Shown: one piece after another, positions 1-8,547 of the stretch
Layout of the letters: every line of letters starts with the position of its first letter
Position numbering within the stretch: the first letter of the stretch is position 1
DNA from: Mucilaginibacter sp.
GTDB lineage: Bacteria; Bacteroidota; Bacteroidia; Sphingobacteriales; Sphingobacteriaceae
Length of the DNA stretch: 47,614 nt
Reading direction: 5' to 3'
Assembly (NCBI GenBank): GCA_028287865.1
Contig: JAQBOU010000042.1
Location: 1 to 47,614 of the forward strand
The notes under the pieces: generated by a model
Database searches by the model: none
The model's input: only the letters and a program-made list of their open reading frames with translations
Told to the model about the DNA's origin: nothing
Made by a program: the position numbers and the translations under genes

Positions 1-2594
1 AATTCCATTCCATTAAACAATTGCTGCCTGTAAAAGCAAGGCAGTTTGCGGATATATGGGACATTGTGATTAATGGCAACCAGGTATTTTTTCGCACTAT
101 TGAAGCAATTTTTCAATATAAAAGCAATCATATAACTGTATTTGATGCCTCAGACGGCTGGCGCTTTTTGACCAGTGTTGATCAAACTGTATTTGCCTAT
201 GACAATGATACCGGATTGATGGCGTTTGAAAACGGACATTGGGTACCCAAATTTGGGAAGATGCCCGCACCCAGTATGCGCATAACCGGGATCACCAACT
301 TTGGCAATGATACGCTGCTTGTCGCTACTCAAAAGCAAGGTTTATATTTATTGAATGGGCGCACGTTTACTAAGAAGCCGGTGTCCATTGACCCAATGCT
401 GGCTAATGACTTGCTAAACTGCGCCCAAAAGATAGATTCGGACTGTTATGCTATAGGAACAGCCGCTAACGGTGTGTTAATAATTGATGGAAAGGGAAAC
501 CTTATCCAGCGGTTTTCAAACCAGGAAGGGCTGCAAAACTCTAATGTAAATCATATATTGGCCGATCATGATAAAAACCTTTGGCTGGCTTTGGAAAACG
601 GCATCTCGTTCGTCAATTACAACACAGCTATCAAAAGCATTTATCCCGTTAAAGGAAATCAAACTGTAAGTACAGCCATCAAAGTTTTTGATCAAAAGCT
701 TTACATCGGGACATCAAATGGGTTATTCAGTATTCCGGTTGATGGTTCGAAAACTGACATAAGTTATTGCAAAGGCAGCTTTACCCCGGTTGCTAATACC
801 AAAGGCCGGGTATGGAGCCTGACTGAATTAAGCCACCAGCTATTTATGGGGCACCAGGACGGCGCCTTTACAGTGAAGGATAATGCAGCCTTTCCGTTAA
901 TGAGTCACCAGGGCGTATGGTCATTTCAGCCCCTACCCAACTCACATGATATAATTTCGGGCACCTATACCGGTTTGGAGCTAATTAAAACTTCGACGAA
1001 TGGGCTTTATGCTGATGGCGGGAAATTGGATGGCATATATGAGTCTTTAGATAACATTGCTGTTGATAACCATGGTATTGTATGGGCATCGCATCCTTAC
1101 CGCGGAATTTTTAAAATACAACTTTCTGCCGATAGAAAAACCGTGATACGCTATACCAATTACACAAAAAGCGACGGCTTGCCGTCAATCCAAAACAATC
1201 ATGTTTATTTTATAAACGGTAAAATTTTGGCAGCAACGGAAAAAGGAATTTATGAATATAACCAGGCTGCGAATAAATTTATAATCTCGGCATTTTTTGA
1301 GCCAATATTTAAAAATACGGCTGTAGCGTATTTTACCAAAGATAATAAAGACAACATTTGGTTTGTAAACAACCGGCGTGTTGGTGTTATTGATTTCAGC
1401 AAAAAAGCGAATAAAAAGCCTTATGAGGTTATCTATTTTCCGGAGCTAACTGATCAAACCGTAAAGGGAGCGGAATTTATATATCCGTATAACGACGAGA
1501 ATATTTTCGTGGGCTCAAATGATGGTGTGTTTCATTTAAATTATAGCCGGTACACGCAATCTTCAACGCCTTTAAAGGTAATATTGAGTACCGTAAAGGC
1601 TATTGCCGAAAAGGACAGCCTGATATTTGGCGGATACTTTTTTAATGCCGGCAATGCGGGGGCAGATCAAAGTCTTAAACAAGTGATCAGCCTGCCCAAC
1701 CGCTGGAATTCTTTTCATTTCGAATACTCATCAAGTCTTTACGCGCAAAAAAGCAATATTGAGTTCAGTTATAAATTGAAGGGATTTGACCAGGTTTGGT
1801 CGGCATGGTCGCCTAAAACAGAAAAGGACTATACCAATTTACCTTATGGTATTTATACATTCTCAGTTATTGCCCGCAACAACCTGGGTACCGCATCGCA
1901 ACCGGTTAGTTATACCTTTATTGTGACACCTGCCTGGTACCAAACAGCCTGGATTTATCTGTTGTACCTATTAATAGTTGTTATTATAATCCGGGTGATG
2001 GTTTTGTGGCAGCGAAGAAGATTTGCAATACATCAAAAGAAACACGAGGAGGAACAGGCCCGTTTGAGCTATTTGCACAGCCTTGAACTGGACCGAAGCG
2101 AAAAAGAGATCATCTCGCTGCAAAAACAAAAACTGGAAGCCGAACTGGAATTTAAAAATAAAGAATTGGCCACTATGACGATGAACCTTGTGGAACGCGG
2201 GGGTATTTTATTAAATATTAAAGAGGCATTGCTTAAGCTCATTAAAAAGAGCAATATCCCTGATGCGGAGTTTGAATTCAGGAGTGTTTTCAGAACGCTG
2301 AATGAGATAGAAAAGAACATAGACGACTGGAACCACTTCGCTATTTACTTTGATCAGGTGCATAATAATTTCCTCGCTACCATCAAAGCTAAATTTCCGG
2401 ATCTGAGCTCTACCGACTTAAAATTGTGTGCCTATTTAAGATTAAACCTGAGTTCAAAAGAAATAGCACAACTAATGAATATATCGCTTAAGGGCGTGGA
2501 GATCAGCAGGTATCGCATCCGAAAAAAACTAAACCTGGCTACTGAAGTTAACCTTTATGATTTTTTAATTGAGGCAGCAAAAAAACCGCTGTGA
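1..2594 (+). CDS. Propeller/Y_Y_Y membrane sensor with C-terminal LuxR-type HTH (5' partial)
   Basis: The frame is open to the window edge, so the true start lies upstream; the TTG at base 21 is only an internal codon. The visible 857 residues hold a long N-terminal region of two-component-regulator propeller repeats (phrases such as NHILADHDKNLWLALENGIS and NIAVDNHGIVWASH). A Y_Y_Y (triple tyrosine) domain follows at about 579-633, one membrane helix at about 643-663, a charged coiled coil at 670-720, and a helix-turn-helix at about 792-852 (LSSTDLKLCAYLRLNLSSKE). There is no kinase domain. Such proteins are one-component regulators that sense a periplasmic ligand and bind DNA directly. Because it neighbours the GH9/PTS/SusCD genes, it is the best candidate to bind their shared promoter box; this is inference. 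Confidence 0.88.
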   Translation, partial: FHSIKQLLPVKARQFADIWDIVINGNQVFFRTIEAIFQYKSNHITVFDASDGWRFLTSVDQTVFAYDNDTGLMAFENGHWVPKFGKMPAPSMRITGITNFGNDTLLVATQKQGLYLLNGRTFTKKPVSIDPMLANDLLNCAQKIDSDCYAIGTAANGVLIIDGKGNLIQRFSNQEGLQNSNVNHILADHDKNLWLALENGISFVNYNTAIKSIYPVKGNQTVSTAIKVFDQKLYIGTSNGLFSIPVDGSKTDISYCKGSFTPVANTKGRVWSLTELSHQLFMGHQDGAFTVKDNAAFPLMSHQGVWSFQPLPNSHDIISGTYTGLELIKTSTNGLYADGGKLDGIYESLDNIAVDNHGIVWASHPYRGIFKIQLSADRKTVIRYTNYTKSDGLPSIQNNHVYFINGKILAATEKGIYEYNQAANKFIISAFFEPIFKNTAVAYFTKDNKDNIWFVNNRRVGVIDFSKKANKKPYEVIYFPELTDQTVKGAEFIYPYNDENIFVGSNDGVFHLNYSRYTQSSTPLKVILSTVKAIAEKDSLIFGGYFFNAGNAGADQSLKQVISLPNRWNSFHFEYSSSLYAQKSNIEFSYKLKGFDQVWSAWSPKTEKDYTNLPYGIYTFSVIARNNLGTASQPVSYTFIVTPAWYQTAWIYLLYLLIVVIIIRVMVLWQRRRFAIHQKKHEEEQARLSYLHSLELDRSEKEIISLQKQKLEAELEFKNKELATMTMNLVERGGILLNIKEALLKLIKKSNIPDAEFEFRSVFRTLNEIEKNIDDWNHFAIYFDQVHNNFLATIKAKFPDLSSTDLKLCAYLRLNLSSKEIAQLMNISLKGVEISRYRIRKKLNLATEVNLYDFLIEAAKKPL

Positions 2595-2634
2595 CCCATA
2601 ACGGGGTACAACCAAATTGCAACACAAAAAAATC

Positions 2635-3783
2635 TTATTTATATATCCTGCCCATTAACGGGTCGTTAAAAATTATCTTTTTTAATTCATCAAAATCAAT
2701 TGCTCCCTGGTGGCTGTACACAACCTTTCCATCCGGATCAACCAGCATAGTATAAGGTAATGCACCATCCCATTTAGGGTCAACAGCCTCAATCATTTTA
2801 TACTTATCATCGCCTGTGTAGATGTAGTTGAGGCCTGATGCCTGTTTGCCAATTAAAAATTTCAACGCTTTGTCTGTTCGTGAAGGGTCATCCGCACTAA
2901 TACTTACAAATTCTAACCCCCGATCGCGGTACAGGTGATTAAGGGTAACCAAATCCGAAAACTCAGTTACACACGGCCCGCACCAGGTAGCCCATATGTT
3001 AATCAATCTTAATTTATCGGTATGATTTTTTACTATCTCAGCTATGCCTGTAACATTAATACTGTCGAGTTTTACAGGTTCTTTAGCCCATTTAATAACG
3101 GCTTTTGCAACCTCATCACTTTTTTCCTTCCATTTTATAGAGCAGCCAAAGGTTTTTGTTATTGCAACCGGCACTTCCCTGCCGCTTAACAATGCATCTA
3201 TAGCGTTACGGGCATCAAGTGAATGTGGTGTTTTAGCCGGATTTTCCATATCATCAATACGTCCTTCATAACGCAGCTTTCTTTCTTTATCGAAAATAAA
3301 AACATGCGGCGTTGACACCGGCCCGTATTGGTTTGATGTTATTTCTGTATCCCCATCATATAAATAAGGAAAATTGAAGCCTGCATCTTTAGCGCGCACT
3401 TTCATTTCGGCAAAAGAATCGCCAATATCGCTGTATCCCAATTCATCTAACCTAAGCGAGCTTGGATCATTTGGGCTTATAGCAACAACGCTAACACCTT
3501 TATCAGCATAATCACCGGTTAGTTTAATCATCCTGTTCTCATATGCTTGCGATGTTGGGCAATGGTTACACATAAATACCACTACCAGCACTTTAGCGTT
3601 TTTAAACGAGTTGAGGGTATAAGTTTTACCATCAATACCAGGCAGACTAAAATTGGGTGCAATGGCGCCAATGGCTAAGGTTTTATGATCATATTTATGA
3701 GCAACATCCTGCGCCGACGCAAAATTTGTTAGTGTAAAAAATAAAGCCGCAGCCAAACTCAGGTAAATACTAAATCCTTTCAT
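2635..3783 (-). CDS. Secreted tandem redoxin (AhpC/TSA-like plus TlpA-like thioredoxin domain)
   Basis: 382 residues with a signal peptide (about 1-24, ending FASAQ). The first domain (about 33-200) resembles a peroxiredoxin/AhpC-TSA fold with C72-x-x-C75 in the phrase MCNHCPTSQAYENRM. The second domain (about 240-375) is TlpA/ResA-like with the classical W-C268-G-P-C271 motif. The fused form is found in Bacteroidota as a periplasmic thiol-disulfide oxidoreductase. It starts 19 bases after the GH9 stop on the same strand and probably shares that transcript. Its substrate is not visible; the link to sugar use may be folding of secreted enzymes, or simply co-transcription. Confidence 0.85.
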   Translation of the reverse strand: MKGFSIYLSLAAALFFTLTNFASAQDVAHKYDHKTLAIGAIAPNFSLPGIDGKTYTLNSFKNAKVLVVVFMCNHCPTSQAYENRMIKLTGDYADKGVSVVAISPNDPSSLRLDELGYSDIGDSFAEMKVRAKDAGFNFPYLYDGDTEITSNQYGPVSTPHVFIFDKERKLRYEGRIDDMENPAKTPHSLDARNAIDALLSGREVPVAITKTFGCSIKWKEKSDEVAKAVIKWAKEPVKLDSINVTGIAEIVKNHTDKLRLINIWATWCGPCVTEFSDLVTLNHLYRDRGLEFVSISADDPSRTDKALKFLIGKQASGLNYIYTGDDKYKMIEAVDPKWDGALPYTMLVDPDGKVVYSHQGAIDFDELKKIIFNDPLMGRIYK

Positions 3784-3802
3784 CCCGGTATATTATTTAT
3801 GG

Positions 3803-5635
3803 TTAATGCAATGAAACAGCAAACAAATACCACGAAGTGTGCGGCAGCCATTGCTCTGCCCAACGCCAGTCGTAATCCTTGCCTGTTGTAATATATGGTA
3901 CGTTAAAATCAATATCATTTTCATTATTTAAGCCTGATGTTATTCCGTTAACGATGCCTCCGGGCGCATTGGAATATTCGAATGTGCCAAAAAAACCATA
4001 CTCCGGGTTATTGTGCCCGGTGCCTTGCAGCATACAGGCATCAAAGGGATTGAGGCCTAAAATCCAATTTAGCTGATCAAGCGCGAAGGTTTCTAACCTG
4101 GCCCGATAGGGTTTATCATCGTTAAATAAACCTGCAGCCATACGTGCCGCTGCGGCCATTGATGCTAATCTGGCATCTTCACCCTGCCACCAGGGCGCTG
4201 CATCACTACCATGCGGAAAAAAGAAAGAACTATGGCGATTGCCTAAAGTATCCTGCACTAACTGCCGGCTGTAACCAAATGGATTATTAACCTCATGCGT
4301 TATTGCCAATTCAAAGTCCATGGATTGCTTTACGGTCTTTTTAATCTGCGCCTGCATTTCTGCCGTTGCGTAAGGATAATAGCCTATTAAACTAACTAGT
4401 GGCAGCCCTGCATCAGCCGGGTGAAAGAATGGGCGGTCTTTATCATTAGCACGCCAATAGTTTTTATAATTTCGCCATGTTACCAAACGGCTCATTAAGT
4501 TATTGGTCCGCTTTTCTGCTGCAGCTTTATATATATCTTTATGGGTTACTTTGTAAAGTTCTGTGGCGGCGCTTAAGGCACAATAATCATCAACAATGTT
4601 CTCAGTGCCGTCATAATCCATTTTCGGATTCTCCTTTTCTAAAAAGGCAAAGGCTTTTTCCGCAGCTGATAAATAATCAGCATTGCTAAAATCGCCTGAT
4701 GTTGGGTATACTGATGCCATTGCCAAAGCTGCAATAGCCATTCCGCCCCCTGCACGATAGCTTACCTGGTAGCTTCGCCAGTCTTTATTCTCGGCATTCT
4801 TATTAAAAACAGCATCTTTGGTTTGCTTAATCCGATAGCTCCCTTCATTGGCCTGTATTACCCGGTCTTTGGGTAATTTTCCAGGGCCGGGCGCAGCAAC
4901 AGAACGGTAAAATGAACCATCCTTCGCCTGCACGCGTACTAAATAATCAGCACCATACATCGCCTCATCCAAAATACGCCTGTTTATCTGCCTGAAATCG
5001 GTTCCCGGCCGGTTGGATAAAAGCTCATATGTTTTAAATAAACTCCAATCAGTTAAACCAATTTGCTGCGGATTAAAATAGTTTGAAAATGACAAATGTG
5101 AAAGATGCTTACCATAATCGCCGGTGGCATCATACCACCCGCCATGCACGTCCATAGTATCCGTAGTTTTACCTGCTAATACCAGGTGATGATCAGCCTT
5201 ATTGAGTAACCCTGAACTTCTTTGACCCTTAAAGTAATACGTTACGTTTGAAACAGTGGCTTGTTCCAGTACATTTTTCCCAATTAAAAAAGGATAGGAT
5301 GAAACAGTGCCTTCTGGTGAAATAATTTGCAATTTATAAGTGCCGTCAATGGTAAACGCGCTAAAATCTATAGTCCAAAACTGCCAGTTCTTCCATTTAT
5401 CTACCGGGCCGCTAAATATGGGCTTGCCTGTGTAGGCATGCTTACCGGTTATTGCATTAATGAGCCTGAAAGATTTAATATTCAGTTGATGATCGGTTAC
5501 AATAACGGCGTGTTTGGCCTTATTGTCTTCATAACCCACATGGTTAGTCACTATCTTAACCGATTGCGCAAACAGCAAAGCCGGAAAATTTAGCAATAAA
5601 TAAAGCAACCACCTTTTTGTTGTTAATAAAGCCAT
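3803..5635 (-). CDS. GH9 family glycoside hydrolase (candidate exo-glucosaminidase type)
   Basis: 610 residues with a signal peptide (about 1-23, LLFAQ). An N-terminal Ig-like CelD_N domain (about 24-120) precedes a GH9 (alpha/alpha)6 catalytic domain. The aspartate motif is GGWYDATGDYGKH, with D169 and D173 four residues apart; typical GH9 endoglucanases carry D-A-G-D, three apart. Near the C-terminus WRWAEQWLPHTSW supplies E594 as the likely acid. GH9 is best known for cellulases, but it also contains exo-beta-glucosaminidases. The altered aspartate spacing and the divergent amino-sugar-like PTS operon favour that subgroup, though a beta-glucan oligosaccharide substrate is not excluded. It is divergent from the PTS operon and has its own copy of the shared promoter box. 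Confidence 0.85.
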   Translation of the reverse strand: MALLTTKRWLLYLLLNFPALLFAQSVKIVTNHVGYEDNKAKHAVIVTDHQLNIKSFRLINAITGKHAYTGKPIFSGPVDKWKNWQFWTIDFSAFTIDGTYKLQIISPEGTVSSYPFLIGKNVLEQATVSNVTYYFKGQRSSGLLNKADHHLVLAGKTTDTMDVHGGWYDATGDYGKHLSHLSFSNYFNPQQIGLTDWSLFKTYELLSNRPGTDFRQINRRILDEAMYGADYLVRVQAKDGSFYRSVAAPGPGKLPKDRVIQANEGSYRIKQTKDAVFNKNAENKDWRSYQVSYRAGGGMAIAALAMASVYPTSGDFSNADYLSAAEKAFAFLEKENPKMDYDGTENIVDDYCALSAATELYKVTHKDIYKAAAEKRTNNLMSRLVTWRNYKNYWRANDKDRPFFHPADAGLPLVSLIGYYPYATAEMQAQIKKTVKQSMDFELAITHEVNNPFGYSRQLVQDTLGNRHSSFFFPHGSDAAPWWQGEDARLASMAAAARMAAGLFNDDKPYRARLETFALDQLNWILGLNPFDACMLQGTGHNNPEYGFFGTFEYSNAPGGIVNGITSGLNNENDIDFNVPYITTGKDYDWRWAEQWLPHTSWYLFAVSLH

Positions 5636-5750
5636 ATATTTAACTTAGTATTTAACTGAACCTATTTTAATAATGAAGCATTAACCCGCACTAATCTACC
5701 TATTGCTATTGACATTTTATTTCCGAATGTTGCCTTCCAAATGCTATTGA

Positions 5751-5809
5751 CAAATCTAACAGCTTGCTTTTACAGAACCGACTTTCCAGACCCTACATTA
5801 GCACTACTT
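5751..5809 (-). promoter_or_regulatory. GH9 promoter: direct-repeat activator box plus -7 element
   Basis: Read on the minus strand, the box is AAGTAGTGCTAATGTAGGG (5809 to 5791), a direct repeat GTAGTG-N5-GTAGGG with an 11-base period. Exactly 32 bases later comes TAGATTTG (5758 to 5751), a perfect match to the Bacteroidota -7 consensus TAnnTTTG. Transcription would begin near 5744, giving a leader of about 110 bases before the GH9 ATG. There is no good -33 TTG, as expected for an activator-dependent promoter. Sequence, orientation and spacing recur before the PTS operon and SusC. Confidence 0.7.
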
Positions 5810-5871
5810 GCTATAAAACCTTTAATTCAAGTATGTAAACGACGATTTTGCCAAAATGCACTATTTAATTA

Positions 5872-5930
5872 TAGTAGTGGAAATGTAGGGGCTTAAAAAT
5901 AGTATATCAGTAAACTTTGCAGGATACTTG
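5872..5930 (+). promoter_or_regulatory. PTS operon promoter: direct-repeat activator box plus weak -7 element
   Basis: The box TAGTAGTGGAAATGTAGGG (5872-5890) matches the GH9 box at 16 of 19 positions. At the same 32-base spacing lies GATACTTG (5923-5930), whose TTG aligns with that of TAGATTTG and TAGTTTTG at the other two promoters. A competing TTTGC (taaactttgc) sits about 12 bases closer. The leader to the EIIA ATG would be about 95 bases. The two boxes in the 394-base gap between GH9 and EIIA (5636-6029) face away from each other, one serving each side. I see no other gene in this gap. Confidence 0.62.
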
Positions 5931-6029
5931 TACCGGGTAAATTACTACCTTTTTTAAGTAAGCCATAAGTTAAAATTGAAACATATCCGTTAGCTTTTAC
6001 ATCACAATAACCAACAGAATAAATATAAA

Positions 6030-6434
6030 ATGCGAAAATACTTAATCGCCACACATGGTACTTTTTCGGCCGGCGTAAAATCCTCATTAGAGATGATAAT
6101 CGGCATTACAGAAAATGTGTTTATTATACAGGCCTATGTGGACGGCAACACCGTTATTGAAAATGAAATAAAAGCAGTATTGGAGCAGGTTGGCGATAAC
6201 GATGAACTGATCATCTTCTCTGATATATTAGGCGGCAGCGTAACCAATCAGTTATTGCAGCAGTCAGTAAAACTAAATGTGCATATTGTATCCGGTTTTA
6301 ATTTACCATTGCTGATTGATGTGTTGCTGAGCGATGCAGATACCCCGGCAAATGAAGTAATAGAAAGCGCCATTATTAATGCTAAGGAGCAAATGGTTTA
6401 TGTAAACAAATTAATAAATTCAGAAAGCAGGTAA
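6030..6434 (+). CDS. PTS mannose-family EIIA component
   Basis: 134 residues, the usual length of a stand-alone EIIA of the mannose/fructose/sorbose family. The N-terminus MRKYLIATHGTFSAG has the family's phospho-accepting histidine, H9, right after the first beta strand. A later phrase, ELIIFSDILGGSVTNQ, matches the FxDLxGGTPxN signature. It takes phosphate from HPr and passes it to EIIB. It is the first gene of a tight six-gene operon (8 bases to EIIB) that also encodes its own HPr and EI. Cytoplasmic. Confidence 0.93.
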   Translation: MRKYLIATHGTFSAGVKSSLEMIIGITENVFIIQAYVDGNTVIENEIKAVLEQVGDNDELIIFSDILGGSVTNQLLQQSVKLNVHIVSGFNLPLLIDVLLSDADTPANEVIESAIINAKEQMVYVNKLINSESR

Positions 6435-6442
6435 TAACACGG

Positions 6443-6913
6443 ATGATTAAATTAACAAGGATTGATGACCGGTTGGTACATGGGCAGGTGGCATTTACGT
6501 GGACACCCGCTGTAGGTGCAGATTGTCTGATCATAGCTAATGACAAGGTTGCTAAAGATGAATTTATGAAACTAACGCTCGGCCTGGCAAAACCGCAGGG
6601 CACCAGGCTCTTAATAAAATCATTAAAGGATGCTGTCACTTTTTTAAATGATGAAAAAAATAAAAGTCTTAAAATTCTGCTGATCATTAACAGTGTACAA
6701 GATGCCTATGCACTGGCTACTGATGTGCCTGAGATCAGATCGATAAATTTTGGTGGGTTGCGTTCAAGGGAGGGTTCAAAACTAATTTCAAAGGCTATTG
6801 CCGTTACCGCTGATGATATCCCCGTTATAAAAGAACTGTTAAACAAAGGAATTGAACTGGAAATAAGGCAGGTGCCTACTGATAGTAAACAACTGGTTGA
6901 AAGTTTGATATAA
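6443..6913 (+). CDS. PTS mannose-family EIIB component
   Basis: 156 residues, normal for EIIB of the mannose/sorbose family. The start IKLTRIDDRLVHGQVAFTW holds the signature R-I-D-D-R-L-(V/I)-H-G-Q with the phosphorylated histidine H13. RSINFGGLRSREGS fits the conserved central loop. It receives phosphate from EIIA and phosphorylates the incoming sugar on the EIIC/EIID channel. Separate EIIA and EIIB genes resemble sorbose or N-acetylgalactosamine systems rather than the fused ManX of E. coli. Sugar specificity cannot be read from this subunit. Confidence 0.93.
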   Translation: MIKLTRIDDRLVHGQVAFTWTPAVGADCLIIANDKVAKDEFMKLTLGLAKPQGTRLLIKSLKDAVTFLNDEKNKSLKILLIINSVQDAYALATDVPEIRSINFGGLRSREGSKLISKAIAVTADDIPVIKELLNKGIELEIRQVPTDSKQLVESLI

Positions 6914-6970
6914 TTAAAATTAAATACATAAATTAATACAATCGTTTTTCAACCTTAATACCTTATATAA

Positions 6971-8545
6971 GTGTCAGTATCATTCATTCTCATTGCACTA
7001 ATCGCGATGTTCGGTCATTCAGAAGACTTTTTGGGTACCACCCTTTTAAGTCGCCCGCTGGTACTTGGACCATTGGTGGGCCTGGTATTGGGCGACCTGA
7101 ACCAGGGCATAATCATTGGCGCTACCCTCGAGCTGATCTTTATGGGTAATATAAAGGTTGGCGCCGCCATCCCGCCCGATGTAATTACCGGTGGGGTACT
7201 TGGCACCGCTTTCGCCATACTTTCAGGCAAAGGCGCTGCAATTGCACTTGCTATTGCTATCCCGGTATCGATATTAGCCGAAATGATGATCAGTGCGCTG
7301 TTTGTACTCCGGTCAATGTTAAATAAAAAGTTTAACCAGTATGCAGAGGAGGGCAACTATAAAAAGATCCAATGGCTGCATATTATATCAGGATTGCTCA
7401 GGCCATTACTAATGGGTTTTATTGTATTGCTTGCGCTGCAGTTAGGCGCCAATGCCATGCGCTCATTTTTGGATATGATACCCGGCTGGGTACAGTCCGG
7501 CCTGCAGGTTGCGGGTAATATGTTGCCGGCGCTGGGCTTTGCCCTTTTAATGAACCTTATGTTCAACAAAAAAGTGGCTCCTTACTTTTTCCTTGGTTTT
7601 ATGCTGGCAGCGTATTTAAAGCTCCCCATAATAGCCATAGGCGGCCTTGGCGTTATCATAGCGCTTATCATCACCCAAAATACACCAAAAAATACGGATG
7701 ATACTTATGAAGAACCTGAAGAAAAACCTGAAACCTCCGCCGTTCAAAAGCTAACCAAAGGCGATATCAGGAGCATGTTTTTCCGTTCGCTGGCGCTTGA
7801 GGCTAATTTCAACTTTGAAACCTGGCAAAATACAGGTTTCGCATTCTCTATAATTCCTGCCTTAAAAAGACTATACACCAATAAAAAGGACATGGCAAAG
7901 GCCCTAAAAAGGCACCTCCAAATATTTAACACCAGCCCTTATGGCTCCACATTGGTAATTGGCATTACAGCTGCAATGGAAGAACAAAATAGCCAGGATG
8001 CAGAATTTGACGATGAATCCATCAGTTCCGTAAAATTGGGTTTAATGGGCCCGGTGGCCGGCGTATTTGACTCATTATTTTGGGGAACATTTAAGGTGAT
8101 AGCTGCCGGGGTAGGTACTTCGCTTGCTATAAAAGGTAACATAATGGGCCCGGTAATTTTTATACTGATATTTAACATTCCGCACCTGTTGGTAAGGTAT
8201 AACCTAACTTTTATAGGCTATAATACCGGCACTAAATTTTTACGAAACCTGGCTAAAAGCAACGTGATGGATAAGCTAACTACCGGCGCATCTATTTTAG
8301 GGCTGATGGTGGTGGGTGCTATGCCTGCCACGTTAATGAATATCACTACGCCTATTAACATTGGGTCGGCAAAATCGACTATAACGGTACAGGGAATTTT
8401 GGACCAGATAGTTCCGGCTATTATACCGTTGGGGCTAACGTTCCTGGTTTATTTCTTTGTGAAGAAGAGTGTTAAAACCACTTATTTATTACTGGGCCTG
8501 CTGGTGTTAGGCTTTGTTGGCAGTATGATTCATTTATTTGCTTAA
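6971..8545 (+). CDS. PTS mannose-family EIIC-EIID fusion permease
   Basis: 524 residues. Residues 1-238 are EIIC (EII-Sor): hydrophobic helices with the motif GHSEDFLGTTLLSRPLVLGP and IIGATLELIFMGNIKVGAAIPPD. A charged linker (about 238-262, rich in E, K and P) leads to EIID (about 263-524) with RSLALEANFNFETWQNTGF, AMEEQ, GLMGPVAGVFDSLFWGT and C-terminal helices. In most bacteria these are two genes (ManY and ManZ). The start is GTG: an in-frame TAA lies immediately before it, and the next methionine (codon 13) would cut the first helix. It is the inner-membrane sugar channel, followed by EI after 2 bases. Confidence 0.92.
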   Translation: MSVSFILIALIAMFGHSEDFLGTTLLSRPLVLGPLVGLVLGDLNQGIIIGATLELIFMGNIKVGAAIPPDVITGGVLGTAFAILSGKGAAIALAIAIPVSILAEMMISALFVLRSMLNKKFNQYAEEGNYKKIQWLHIISGLLRPLLMGFIVLLALQLGANAMRSFLDMIPGWVQSGLQVAGNMLPALGFALLMNLMFNKKVAPYFFLGFMLAAYLKLPIIAIGGLGVIIALIITQNTPKNTDDTYEEPEEKPETSAVQKLTKGDIRSMFFRSLALEANFNFETWQNTGFAFSIIPALKRLYTNKKDMAKALKRHLQIFNTSPYGSTLVIGITAAMEEQNSQDAEFDDESISSVKLGLMGPVAGVFDSLFWGTFKVIAAGVGTSLAIKGNIMGPVIFILIFNIPHLLVRYNLTFIGYNTGTKFLRNLAKSNVMDKLTTGASILGLMVVGAMPATLMNITTPINIGSAKSTITVQGILDQIVPAIIPLGLTFLVYFFVKKSVKTTYLLLGLLVLGFVGSMIHLFA

Positions 8546-8547
8546 TC

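Noticed and set aside
4477..4689. Open frames on the strand opposite large genes (this one inside GH9; others throughout)
   Set aside because: They lie wholly inside well-supported genes and have no recognisable motifs.
3803..5635. Plain cellulase (endoglucanase) call for GH9
   Set aside because: The aspartate motif has an inserted residue and the context is a PTS-deaminase operon, so endoglucanase is not the preferred specificity, though not disproved.
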